In this document: positions 22,362 through 34,500 of the stretch, piece by piece
How the letters are laid out: each line of letters starts with the position of its first letter
How positions within the stretch are numbered: position 1 is the stretch's first letter
NCBI GenBank assembly: GCA_001510575.1
Contig: LNGK01000008.1
Span: forward strand, 3,833,541 to 3,897,540
Reading direction: 5' to 3'
DNA from: Knoxdaviesia capensis
Taxonomy: Eukaryota > Ascomycota > Sordariomycetes > Microascales > Gondwanamycetaceae
Length of the DNA: 64,000 nt
Notes under the pieces: generated by a model
What the model was told of the DNA's origin: nothing
The model's input: the letters and a program-made list of their open reading frames with translations, nothing else
Database searches by the model: none
Made by a program: the position numbers and the translations under genes

Positions 22362-24430
22362 GATTGCTGGGATTTTGGTGAATTTTCCGTGTTTTTCTTT
22401 GGCGGGGTTGAAGTTATTCACAAACCTGAGATTATCGTGGGTTGGTGGGGTAGATAAGCCAGGATAAGAAAAAGGTTGGAACAGACTTGATCCAGGTGTG
22501 AAGTTCAAGGTGTATGAATCAGTGTTCGCGAGTAGGGAAACGAACGGAATAAGATTTGAAAGTTGAATAGGACTGAGGTGATAAAATAATGCGTGTGCAT
22601 AGGATAAAAATCGAGAGGAGGGAAGAAAAAGAGAAGGGAAAAGAAAATTAGAGAAGTCGAATCGAATCAGTCAAAATATAATATTTGGTAGCGGCAAAAC
22701 GAAAATTCGATTTTGTGTTAGAAATCCAGCAAAACAAAACAGGTACAAAAGAACGCCGAAATCCCATTGGCTGGCGGCAAATTGTGGGCAGAATAGTCAA
22801 GAATGACGACGAACATCAGGTTAGGCCTGGCTGGTTTGCACCAGCTGCTGTCAGGTGTCGTCAGCTGTCCGGCAAAAAGAGAGAGGATCAACTGCTTCGG
22901 TGATGGATTCTAGTGCTGATGCAAAGAAGAAGCCGATGGCACAAGACCTGCAGTTGCACTGATAATAAACCGTATCTCCGGGAAAAGTCCGGAATGTGAC
23001 TAGCTATCTGCTGATTGCCTCCAAATTCCAAATGGGAGACAGTGGTGGAATGGGATCGAAGACAAAAGGAAAGTAAGGGTTGAACCCTTGCTCGTACCGT
23101 ATATAACTATTGTGTCCCACTGTATTTGCCTCCGTTCTATCGGGGACTCAAGAGTGGGCATATGGGTAGAAGTGCAAGGCGGCGGCCACCAACGCCTAAT
23201 CGTGAGTCACAGACATACATGTTGGATATGCTCCTGTCATACATACTACCAGTCTGTATCGCCGTTTAAGTCTGCAGACCCGCCGTTTGGCCGTACAGTG
23301 TGAGTAGCCATTATGTTGTTTCGCCTTGCCATTTCGGTCCCAATTGGACCCGTAGACTTCAACTTTGCTGGTTTGTGCCTGCGGCCTCAGGCACCAGTTT
23401 CATACTCACATCCAACGACAATCCTCAGCACTACAATTCTCTATTCCCTCCCCCAAACTTTTGCGGAGTGGACCGAAAAGAGCCAGCCGGACACGCTGAC
23501 AATCTAGAAACTGGCTTCGATACAACCCAACAAAAAGGCGAACCCAAGTCTCGGTCCTCTCAATTCAGCCCAGCTTCGTTTCGACTTTCCCGTATCTCAT
23601 CCTTCGCGCTTCAGCCTTTCCCTCTCTATTCTCTCCGTCAATACGATCCCTTGCTTCTCACCTGTTCTCTCACAATAACAGCACTATAGTTCGTTAATCG
23701 TCCTCGTTTGGTTTGGGTCAGTCCGTCGGAGATTCATTCGCCCCCCCCCACAGCCGCAAATCGCAGCCGCATTCAGTCGCCTCTTCGTTTCTGCTTGCCG
23801 CCTCCTTCTCTTTTTATTGCTGCTTCTGAATCTCTACTCCTTACAACTGTCTCACACAAACTACCTGTGACTCTCTTCTCTTTTTTGTCTTTTTGCCTCT
23901 CTATTCTCACTTGATTCTCTCCCTCCACCTCGTCATCTTTTCACCCTCTATTCGCTGTCATTTCTGGCCTGCGTTTGCATGCCGATATCGCTTACCTCAT
24001 TCCAGTTCTCAAAACCTGCAACTGCGCCTGCGAACCTCCGTCACTGGCTCCTTCCTCCACAAATGCCTTGACATCGGCCGTTTTTTCTATTTGATCAACT
24101 ATCACCACTTCGCCTATCAATATCGCCCAATTCCCATTTTGGCCGTCTCCCTTGCTCATAGAATCAATCCTTCTTTTCTATTTTCTTTTTTTTTCTTGTC
24201 CATTCTCTCTCTTACTCTCGTTCATCGTCATCCAGCATCTTAATCATCCATCATCAGTTGGTGTTTTGCCTGCATTACCAAGCGCGCGCTACATTGCGAA
24301 TTCCGCAATCCTGTCCTCCATTCATATCGCTGTATCGATTATATATCTTCGATCTCACTCGTTCATTATCTCTGGACTGCCATAACCTCCTCATATTTCT
24401 AACCCCCCCCCCCTTCTTCTCCTTGATGAC
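22362..24430. promoter_or_regulatory. Divergent promoter of REI1 and the HECT ligase, with long pyrimidine-rich leader
   Basis: Two divergent genes share these 2.07 kb. From about 23560 to 24425 the plus strand is strongly C+T rich, with long runs of CTC, TTC and a final C10 near 24400, which marks the likely 5' leader and core promoter of the HECT ligase. The REI1 side is A+G rich on the plus strand, the mirror image of the same signal. No gene is supported. Confidence 0.5.
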
Positions 24431-27400
24431 ATGACTCGTGACATGTCTCGCCCCGTGCCTGGACGGCGTGCGGAACCGCATCCTCTTCACCACCGTCAAC
24501 CTCCTCCGGCGACTACCTCGGGTACAGCCTCTCAGCCACAACCGGCTCAAGCGAAGGCCATCAGACATCTCTCCGATGCCGACCTCCTAGCAGGCCTCTG
24601 GGATGAGGCCCCTTTCGCCCGCCTTCCTGCAGATACTCCGCCGGAATTGAGAGAGTTTGTCATCAGCCTAGAGAACCCCCGGCATGTGTATTCGATCCAT
24701 CGAGCCTCGCGCCGGCACAGCGTGCAGTCCCTCGTTGAGAAGTATGTTGTATTTTCGTTCCATGATATCGCAATGCGTATGATCAAGCACTAACCAACTC
24801 CCCCCTCTCGTTTCTGTGATTATAGGTTCGTCCGCCAAATTCGCTATGGGTGTGACTCTCCCGCTTGTACCACCTCAACCTGCTTCACCTACCGCAAACG
24901 CAAGATCGGCAATGCCCCTATTCGCCGTTTGAATCCAACCAGCGCAAGAGCCCTTGCCGTATACCTCGCCAGCCAGGACAACCCCGAGAAGGCTTTGTGT
25001 CCGTGTCTAAAGCCGCCGTCCGAACCGTCCGCCGCCATCAACACACTCTATATCTCGACCCGTTCACCACAAGCTACCGTGAATGCCGTGTCCTCCTCTG
25101 TGTCACCAAAGGCTCAACAATCCTCCCGTTTATCGCGATCCCCCACCACCGCTCTTACCGCCGAACCCATCGCCCTGACATTACACCGGCCGCCCAGAGA
25201 CTCGCCCGATGATGGCCAAAACTCCAGATCTGCCCGGCCTCAGACTGTTCTCTCCGAATCGCCTCCGAGGAAGGACCACCGGTCTCTAACGGCAAATTTG
25301 TTCAGCACCGTCGCCTTCAAGATGGTTGAATGGCTAACGCCAAACTCAATAGAAGGCCTCACAAATCATGCGGCTTCCTTACACCAAGAGTCCGGCTCCC
25401 GGCGTCAAAATCTCCAACAGCCCTCAGGACCATCTGTGACCTTGTCTAGAGAAGAGGCTCAACAGTCTTCCTCATCATCGACCCTGCAGCCATCGTCTCT
25501 ACCGCCATCTTCTTTGCAATCCCCCGAATCTTCCGGACTCGGTTCAGAACCTATTACTGAGACTGCCCCGTCTCCGTCACAACAGTCTCAATCGCAAACT
25601 TCGCCTGTGCCGTCGTCATCTCTAACTCCCGCTACGCCTGTCACCCCTCAGTCCAAGCGCGATTTGGTCTCCGATTTTCCCCAACTACCCACCGAGAAGG
25701 AATTCGGTCACCCGATGAAGTCTACAAAGTCGGCAGCCGCGGCTGCTGCTGCTAACGCCGGCTCGCCCACCACCCGCCGCAACTCTAACACGCGTGTACG
25801 CCCGTCGTCAATTGCCCAACAGAAGCGTCGTATATCTTCCGATTCCTTCTCACAACAACCCAAGGACGACCTCCCACAGTCTCTCCCGTCGCCGAGGACG
25901 GCTGCTAACACCGCAATCCATGGCGACAAGATCGCATGGACTCCGAAATCCATCCCAGCTAATGGCCGGGTTATTCCAGAGATCCCCTCTATCCCAGGTT
26001 TCTTCGATAACCCTCCCGCATCACCGCAAAAGACTACGGTTTCTCTAGATACGAAGCCGTGGGCCACGGCGGCAAACGCCACCGCCAACGCCAAACCCAC
26101 AGTGAAGTCTGGAGGTGACGACAGCGAATCGCCAAAGAACCCAGCTTCTTCAACCGGTTTCCTTGACAGTTCTGACACCCTTGATGAGGCGAAGTGTAAC
26201 GCGGCTCGTGAGAACGAAGAGACGATGAAATCCTCGACCAAAATCCCCGATGTCCCGCTTGACACTGACTCTCCTTCGGCTGCGAATCCTGTGTCCTCTA
26301 AGGAACCCAACGATGGCGACGAGGCATACCTTCCGCAGTCTTTGTCACGACTAACCCTTGAGATTATCGAATTCATGAGCCGAACCTTCGCTCTCGATTC
26401 GATGCTTGAAGATCCCGTTTTCTCTCTTGTTCGGGCCTCACAGTCGTTGATCACCCCCGACGGTGTTCAGTCCATGCTGCAGCGTGTATCATCATCCCCC
26501 ATGCCAGGTAACGGTGGCTTGTCTGATGAATACCCAATGGCACTGAAATTGCAGTGGAGGATGTTTTGGGAGCAAACGGCCTTCTACACTCTAAGCAACA
26601 GGGACACCCTTCTCCGCTCGTTTGCAGGTTCCGACGGCCAACTCTTAGACTCACGATCTCTGTACTGGGCGTTGGCCAAGATGGTCGACGTCATGCCTAG
26701 CATTGTGCTTCATTCACTGTGGATGTCCGCCGCCTCGCTCTTCTCTATCCCGAAGCCGCTTCAGTCTCTGCGATCTCCCACGACACAGGTATTCCGTGGA
26801 GACCCAACTCAGGCGCTATCGAATGAAGATGCTGGTAACATCATGGCCATCTGCCTGCACGCACTAGTGGCGGCTGTACCAGAGTTCAGCAGCGACAGCA
26901 CCCTACTCAATCTGTCCCGCCGTCGCTCGCAAGGTATAGTCCTTGCTGGTAACAACACAACGCCGCGTACCTCAGCTGAGCTCTATGTCCAATATAACGA
27001 TGCATTCACGAATGACCTCGCGCTCCGCCTAGCACGTCGTCTATTCTCCGCCGTTATTGCCCGCAAGTACTTTGCTGAGATGGCTGATACCATCGATACT
27101 ACAGCCCCGACCCCGGCGACCAACCCCGATGTGCTTAGCTCGTTCTGGAACCAGCTGGAAAGCTTGGGACGGACTTCGCGCATCGATGGACTCTTCTACC
27201 GGATGCCCATCGTGCTTCTAGACTGGGCGCGCACTGTTATGATGAACGATTGGGACGGGAATCCGGAGTTCTCGTGCGACAGCGCGTTTGGCGGGGCTTT
27301 GATGGTCATCGAAGAAATATGTAAGTCGCAGGTCCTCCCCTGATTTGAAAGAGACGCGCCCCGAACTAACACAGATATAGACAAGAAACGCCTTGAACTT

Positions 27401-28852
27401 GACATCGACGATGCCGATTTCCTCATTGAATACTTTGCCGATCGCCTTAATACTGCCGATATTCCGGCCTCGTGGATGTCATTCACGCCCACCAGGACTC
27501 GCCATCACCTCCTTGACTACCCATTTCTCTTCCGGCCCGAGTCGCTCGTATCATTTTTCCGGGCCATCAACTTTGCTCGCATGAGCCGCAGTTACGAAGA
27601 GTCTAGCTCGCTTCAGGAACGCATCAAGCTTATTGTGAACGGATCCTTGGTTCAGAACGACCAGCAGAAGACGGTGCTCCAGGACATGCTGAAGGTGTCG
27701 ACGACCAAATACATTATCCTAGGTGTCAGTCGCGAAAACGCTGCAATGGATGCATTCGACCAGCTCTGGCGACGCCAGGAGCGCGAGTTGCTTCGTCCCC
27801 TAAAGGTGCACCTTGGCGAGGGCGGCGGTGAGGAGGGATTCGACTCGGGTGGTGTCCAGCAGGAGTTCTTCCGATTGGCCATTGCACAGTGCCTTGACCC
27901 CGAGTATGGCGCCTTTACCGTTGACCCGCGCACGCGCATGGCATGGTTCGTCCCTGGATCTGTGGTCGAGGACTGGAAATTCGAGATGATTGGGCTGTTG
28001 TTCTCCCTGGCTGTGTACAACGGCCTTACGCTTCCGGTCACCTTCCCCCTGGCCATGTACCGGAAACTACTTGGGGACGAGGTGTCGCAACTGGCGCATA
28101 TCTCCGATGGATGGCCAGCCCTTGCAAGCGGCCTCACCATGCTTCTTGGTTGGGACGAGCAAGATGGCACGGTGGAAGACGTGTTTGCCCGCACGTACGA
28201 GTTCTCAGTCGAGATGTTTGGACATCCGGTTTCCCGTGAGATGACGTCGTACCCCAATGCGCGCTGGCCCAGGGCATTATCCCCGGAGGCAGCGTACCCC
28301 CCGCCTAACCATATCATCCCAGAGGAGGCGCCGATAGTGACGAGTGCCAACCGCGAGGACTTTGTGCGCGACTACGTGCGCTACCTCACCGATGTGTCGG
28401 TGCGGCCCCAGTACGAGGCGTTTGAGCGCGGCTTCCGCGCGTGCCTGCGCAGCAAGAGCCTGCAGCTTCTGGACCCTTCGCTGCTGCAATCAGTGGTCGA
28501 GGGTGTGCAAGAGATCAGCGTCGCCGAGCTCCGGCGGTACACTCGGTACGTGGGGTGGAATGCGTCGCACCACACGGTGAAAGACTTCTGGGCGATTGTG
28601 AAGCGCTACGACGACCGCATGAAGCGCAAGCTGCTCGAGTTTGTCACGGCGTCCGACCGCGTGCCGGTTGGCGGCATGAAGAACCTGCAGTTCGTGGTGC
28701 AGAAGAACGGCGAGGAGACGGAAGGCGGACACTTGCCGACGGCGTACACGTGCTACGGCACGCTGCTGCTTCCGGAGTACACCGATCGCGATGTCCTCCG
28801 GGAACGATTGTCGATGGCGCTGGAGAATGCCCAGGGATTCGGGTTTGCGTAA
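24431..28852 (+). CDS. HUL4: HECT-type E3 ubiquitin ligase with AZUL zinc domain (Hul4/UBE3A-like)
   Basis: Predicted 1,425 residues from exons 24431-24741, 24826-27320 and 27381-28852; introns of 84 and 60 bp with GTATGT/GTAAGT donors. Near residues 104-160 is an AZUL zinc-binding domain (FVRQIRYGCDSPACTTSTC, with a later CPCLKP). A long Ser/Pro/Thr-rich, probably disordered region follows, then a helical region and the C-terminal HECT domain. The catalytic Cys is residue 1393 in LPTAYTCYGTLLLPEY, and the N-lobe motif GGVQQEFF is present. AZUL plus HECT is the layout of animal UBE3A and fungal Hul4. The enzyme accepts ubiquitin from an E2 on the Cys and passes it to substrates, which are unknown here. 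An alternative start 6 codons downstream (Met in DMSRP) is possible. Confidence 0.85.
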
Positions 28853-29671
28853 AGGTGAACGGACTTCGTTTTCTTTTTTTTCTTTTTTGTGCTTGGATCT
28901 TCACATGGTGGTATTTCCAGAATGTGTGGTGTCTGTTTTCGTTCGTTTTCTTGCTTCAGGTGTGTTCTTTCCACCATTGCGTATTAGGAGTTTGTCTTCT
29001 TGAATTGTATTCTTTCGTTTTGATCTGTTGTTCTCTTTGTTGCATAATTCTTCTGACCTTGGTTTATGCGGTCTGTTTCTTATGAAGATATTTCACGCCA
29101 TCGTCCTGTTTTCCTTCCTGGTTGGGCCTCGGTCCCGATTTGTTTCACTTCAGCGGGTTACTGCTTCTTGGTTCGTTTCTGTTTAACACATCATATCCGT
29201 TCGTTTGTTCGGTCAGACTCCTGGGGGAGCATAGCTGGGAATCTTATATGCGTGGTCTACAGTATCACTTTGCACGGGGAGTCTCTCTGTGGGTGATAAA
29301 TACGCGCAGAGAGCAGCGGGTATTCTAAGGGACCCCAGCGAGAGTTAGGACTACATGTTTTGGAATATTAATACCTCTTTCTTATTGTCGTTTCAGTCTT
29401 CAAACATGCTCTTTCGAGGCTGCAAAGAACTAAGTCTACGCAGGAGTTGGATTCCAAGTGTCAACCTTAGGGACTCTGTAAACCCTAATGCTAACCCTAA
29501 CACGCTACCAGCTCTAAAGTTCTTTTTAGTCCCGAGTTGGCAGACTTTTATCTCAAGACAACGACACTTCACGCAAACACAGAGAGGAACTCTCAACCTC
29601 CACATCGAAATGCGCTAAGCATTTCACTTACGAATCTCACTGTCCCTATATAACCACACCGCTCTCCGCAT
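28853..29671. other. Intergenic region, HECT ligase to EngB-type GTPase
   Basis: It contains the HECT ligase 3' UTR (T-rich from 28868) and the promoter of the next gene. Telomere-like repeats (AAACCCTAATGCTAACCCTAA) occur near 29480-29500, about 180 bp before the next start codon. No gene is visible. Confidence 0.5.
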
Positions 29672-31156
29672 ATGGCATCTTCGGCCGTTCGCACCGGCTG
29701 GTCTCGATGCGCACACCAGCTCCGGACGGCATCGGCGACGTCCCGGCACCCGATACCCGTGGAGACTCTAGCTGGTCGACGGTGGTACAGTCCACGTGCG
29801 CGGGGACGACAGATCCGGCCGGCAGTTGATCGATACGCGGAACGCGCGACGAGACGGGATGTGCTGGAAGAGTGGCCGATTGAACCGATCGACGCTGCAC
29901 CGGGCCGCGAATCCAGATCCCCGTCCGGTGCTACTGCTCGACAAACACCCGCGCCGGCCCCGCCACGACCGTCGACACAACTCGCACGGCCAGAGCGCGC
30001 CACACCACCGCCGCCAACCCCGGCGCCGGACACTGCTACCCCGCTCACCCGCACCCCAAACATCTACCTGCACCGCGACATCCGCGTATCTCCGCCGTCA
30101 CAAGTAATCTCAGACCTCGACACCACCTCCCCAGCCAACGAGTCCACAATCCAAGCCGCGACATCCTTCTTCGCCTCCGGTCCGCCGCCCGCCTTCCTGT
30201 ACTCCGCATCCACCTTCTACGACCACCCGCGCAACATCGACACGCCGGAGATCTGCGTGCTCGGCTGCTCCAACGCCGGAAAATCGACCTTCATCAACGG
30301 GCTACTCGGCGGCGTCCCGCTCGCCCGCAGCTCCGCGACCCCAGGCTTCACCCGCACGCTCAACGCATATGCCGTCGGGCCGGTACTCCCGACCTCGCAG
30401 CGGCTGCTACAACCTACAAAACCCGGGGGCCCGCCCCGCGCTGCTGCCCCGCCGCCGCGCAGCCTCGTGCTCGTCGATACACCCGGCTACGGCTTCAACA
30501 GCCGCGACGAATGGGGCGCCCATATCGAGAAGTACCTGCGCCAGCGGTCCGCGCTCGCCGGCGCTGTGCTGCTCCTGCGCTGCGAGATCGGTCTGACGCG
30601 GACAGACCGCGCGGTGCTGGGCATGCTGGCTGAGTCGCGTGTGCCCGTGGCTGTCGTGCTGACCCGGGCGGACCGGTGCCGGGGTGGGCCGGATGCGTGG
30701 CGCGCACAGGCAGCCGAGCGCGCAAAGGAGGTCTGGGCGGAGTTGCAGCGCCTGCATGCACGTAGTCGCAAAACGGCCGCCCCGCGCCGCGAGGTGCCTG
30801 CAGCCGTCAAACAGGCCATAGCGGCTCCGGCCGGGTCCGCCGAGCCCGGCATCGCGGAGGACACGGCAGTGGTCGTCACGGCCGCGGGGATGTCGCCGCC
30901 CAAGCAGCGACCCGGGAAAAGCAAAGACCGGGACGCTGCGCCTCAGGTTGCGCCTCCCGCCGGGTCGTATGCGGGTATGGCGGGCGCGCGCGCCGTGGTC
31001 CTTCAACTCGCGGGCCTGATCAAGCCCGAGAAAGTCAGCAGCAAGAAATCCCGACAGGGCCGGGCGGCCGATGATGCCGCGGACGAGAGCGAACCGCGCC
31101 GGCGGGGGTGGGTGGGTGAGGTGGTGCCGTTTGACCAGGTGCAGTGGAAAGAGTGA
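29672..31156 (+). CDS. MRX8: Mitochondrial EngB/YihA-type GTPase (Mrx8-like)
   Basis: Single exon, 494 residues. The N-terminus (MASSAVRTGWSRCAHQLRTA then RRWYS) is rich in Arg, Ser and Ala and nearly free of acidic residues, as expected for a mitochondrial presequence; RRWYS resembles a processing site. A Pro/Ala/Thr-rich linker leads to an EngB-type G domain: G1 GCSNAGKST (about residues 198-206), SSATPGFTRTLN as switch/G2, G3 DTPGYGF, and G4 TRAD where TKxD is usual. A poorly conserved Ala/Pro-rich segment lies between the G domain and the C-terminus. Bacterial EngB assists large-subunit ribosome assembly and yeast Mrx8 acts in mitochondrial translation, so a mitoribosome role is likely. 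The TRAD variant of G4 and the long tail are unusual but not disabling as far as I can tell. Convergent with MET10. Confidence 0.82.
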   Translation: MASSAVRTGWSRCAHQLRTASATSRHPIPVETLAGRRWYSPRARGRQIRPAVDRYAERATRRDVLEEWPIEPIDAAPGRESRSPSGATARQTPAPAPPRPSTQLARPERATPPPPTPAPDTATPLTRTPNIYLHRDIRVSPPSQVISDLDTTSPANESTIQAATSFFASGPPPAFLYSASTFYDHPRNIDTPEICVLGCSNAGKSTFINGLLGGVPLARSSATPGFTRTLNAYAVGPVLPTSQRLLQPTKPGGPPRAAAPPPRSLVLVDTPGYGFNSRDEWGAHIEKYLRQRSALAGAVLLLRCEIGLTRTDRAVLGMLAESRVPVAVVLTRADRCRGGPDAWRAQAAERAKEVWAELQRLHARSRKTAAPRREVPAAVKQAIAAPAGSAEPGIAEDTAVVVTAAGMSPPKQRPGKSKDRDAAPQVAPPAGSYAGMAGARAVVLQLAGLIKPEKVSSKKSRQGRAADDAADESEPRRRGWVGEVVPFDQVQWKE

Positions 31157-31517
31157 GATTGAAGATATTGACGCACATGACACGAGTATTTGCGGTGTAA
31201 GTTAGGATATGAAGTGTACAACATCTATTTATATATTAAGGTATGACGATGTACCGGACTCGGAGATTTTTTAAATGGAATTATAATACTATACTATACT
31301 AAATGGCCAACTTTTTAAAACATGCGAGCGAACTCGCTATGAACATCTCAAACCAATTACTATCTTCTCCCCCGTTCTTATCCAACACGGACCTCTTGAA
31401 ATGCAGTTAAATGCAGGACAAATTATGCAAGAAATGTAAAGAAAAGGAAAGGAAAAACACACAAGATATAAGAAAGGAAAGATAAGGAAAGCAAAAGAAA
31501 AAGTGAAACCCCTTCGC
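31157..31517. other. Convergent intergenic region
   Basis: AT-rich spacer holding the 3' UTRs of the GTPase gene and MET10. Repeats of ATACTATACTATACTA lie near 31288-31301. No gene is visible. Confidence 0.5.
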
Positions 31518-34500
31518 TTAGTACACCTCCAGCACATAGCGGCCCTCCTCTTTGAGGCGCTCAATCTCCACCTCGGTATCAACCTTGCGGCCCTCGCGCT
31601 TGGCCTCGGCCGCAATAGCCTCCTCCAGCACGGCGGTCACATCGGGAACCGGCCAGGTGGGGCCGCACAGGTAGAACGAGCCGCCCTCGCGCAGGTACGC
31701 CTGCGCAATCTGCGGCAGCGTCTGCCGCATACGGTCCTGGATGTAGATCTTCTGCGGCTGGTCGCGCGAGAACGCCGCGCCCAGTAACGTCACCACACCC
31801 GAGTCGAGGTACGCCTCCCACTCCTCACCGTACAGGTACTCCTCGCGCTGGTGGCGCGAGCCCAGGTACAGCAGGATGCTGCCAATCTTCTTGCCCTGCG
31901 CCTTCTGCATCGCGCGGTACTGCACGAACGCGCGGAACGGCGCCAGGCCCGTGCCCAGACCCGCCATGATCAGCGGCGCGTCGTCGCGGATCGGCAGCTT
32001 CATCACCGACGGCTTGACCGACACTGTCACGGCGGCGCCGGCCTTCAGGTCGCACAGGTAGCGCGTGGCGTGGCCCACACGCCGGCGGCCGCGCGGGTCA
32101 ACCCAGTCGACGACCACAATCATCAGCGCCACTGTGGTGGGCGTGACAGCCTGGGCCGAGGCAATGGAGTACTCACGGCGTTTGAGCGGGCTGATCAAGC
32201 GGGCGAGATCAGCAATGGTAGGCCGGGCCGAAGTGAACTCGGCCAGCACATCGGCATAGGTGACGAAGTCAACCTCCGACCGCTTCTTGAACTCGGCAAC
32301 GCCAGCCTTGCCTCCCAGGGAAGCAAGCTTGGTTTTCTCGGCCTCGTCGGTGGCAAACTCGGCCAGCGCCTCGTAAAAGCGCTTGGGCACCTTGCCGAGC
32401 AGGTCGAGGTTCTGCACGAGAGCCTGGAAGACAGTGCGAGTCTCGAAGACGCTAGTATCCTCACGCGAGGGAACCTGGACAACTGCCGACGCGTCGAGTC
32501 CGTAGCTATCGATAAAGTCCTGCACCAGCTTGGGGTCGTTGTCGGCGTGCACACCCAGAGCCTCGCCAATGTTGTAAGTGAGGCCGGAGGTGCCGAGGTC
32601 GAACTCGATGTGGAAAATGTTACGGTCATAGTTGTCAGGAGTCAACCGGCGGTTCTCCTTGACGTGCACAGTCATGGTCTTGACCGGCAGATCGGGCCGC
32701 AGCTGCGCATCGGTGCCATAGGCCTCCTTGAACACGAGACCCTTGGCGGCAGCCTGCCAGCCATCCTGCTGGGGCTCAGGTTCGCCAGCAGGCTTCTCTG
32801 CGCGAGTAAAGGAAGTGGTCTTGAGAGCAGCTACAGGGCCAGCCTCAGTGAGGCCAACGGCCCAATCGCCGGTAACGTCAATCTTGCGCAGAGCACCAGC
32901 CTCCAGAGACTCAACGCTGACCTTGAGGGCAGCAGCGTGGTCGCTAGAAGTGCCGCGGACAAGGCGCGAGACCTCGTCGACGGTGATGTCAGGGCGAGCA
33001 ATCTTCAAGAAAGCCAGCTCGGCGAACAGGTTGGCAGCAGCTCCCTTATCATTGGCCACCTCATCAACGGCAGCCGAGTCCAGAACGAATACGGAGATTC
33101 CCTTCTTGCGCACGGTGCGGCGGAAAGCCGGAGCCAGGCGCTTGGCAACCTCCTCCTCGCCCTTGAACCCAGGGAGGCGCACAATGATGGTACCGCCGGT
33201 CTTGATAGAGTCGGCAACAGCAACATCCTTGAGCAAGGCCTCGCTGCCAACCACACCGACATCAGCCTCGCCAATGGTGGTGGTCGGGGTGGCAATCGAC
33301 TTCTTCGCGCTGCGGATATCAGTGCGCAGCACTCCGCCCTGAACGAGATTGTCAAACGTCTCCTGGACATACACATGGCGCATCGACTGGCGGGCAAGGA
33401 GACGGCCCAGCACGGTAGGCACGTTAGCAGTGGTCGAGTCGTCGACATCCCAGAAAGTGTACTGCTGCAGGTGGGGCGAGCTGGTAGGACGCGAGAGCTC
33501 TTCGCGGATGGCAGCGAGGAAAATATCGACAAAGGTTTCGGTGGTGACCGGCTCGGCAGCAGAATACTTGGTCTCAGTAACAGCCGGGGCATCAGCACCA
33601 GCATTGAGGCCAGAACCCAGGGACAGAGTAGTCAGCACATCAACGTACAGCGCCGACTGAACAGCACCATCGGTGACACCGCCGTCCGGGACCTGGCCGA
33701 ACACGTTGACGGTGCGGACCGAGCGCGGGAGAACGCTCAAAAAGGCCTCCTCGGCAAAGGGGCGGTACAGGCGCACACTAACCACGCCAACCTTGAAGCC
33801 AGAGGCAGCCATACGATCAACGACCTTGGTGGCCAGCTGGGTCTCGGCACTGCCGAACACGACAAGAACGGTGGTGGCCTCGGCATGGCCGTGGTACTCA
33901 AACGGAGCATAGTCGGTGCCGAGCTCGTCGTTCAGGAGGTCCAGAAGGCGGAGAACCTTGGTGGTGTCGTCGGCGGTGGCGGCAGGTCGGGCAGCAAGAC
34001 TGGTGGAAACCTTGCCGTACAGGTAGGCCAGCGAGGTCTCGCTAAGAGTGTCGACAACGCGGAGAGTCTCACGGGCCAAGCGCACACCATCGTAGATGTG
34101 CAGGGTAGGGAGAACACGGGCAATCAGGGTGGCAAGCAGCGCCATGTGCTGGGCCTCGTCGGCGCTGGAAGAAGCAACCAGAGCAAGGCCGAGATCGTCA
34201 GCAGTGCGCAGGGCAGTATCGTAGTTAGCGACAAGAGTTCCCTCAGTCTCGGAGTAGTCAACGGCGGCAATATGGGCCACCACGGGGCTTCCCACGCCGT
34301 AGGTCAGAGCAATCTGGTCGAGAGTTGAGCGCAGGCTGGGCAGGCTGAGCGAGGCAGCCAGCAGCGACTGCGGGATATGACGGCGCGAGACGTCAAAGTC
34401 GGGCGCAAAGATGTATCCGAGAGCAAAGGCACCGGCACCGGCGCGGGTCTGCAGCGGCACAACCGCCGGAGCGTATCCGTGGACGTTGGTGCTGGCAGAC

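Noticed and set aside
23050..23100. tRNA-like GGTTGAACCC (and similar words near 47586 and 49040)
   Set aside because: The T-loop-like word is there, but I could not build a cloverleaf around any of them.
31851..34328. An 825-codon open frame antisense to MET10
   Set aside because: It lies entirely inside the MET10 gene on the opposite strand, is low complexity and has no domain. GC-rich codon bias leaves the antisense frame free of stops.
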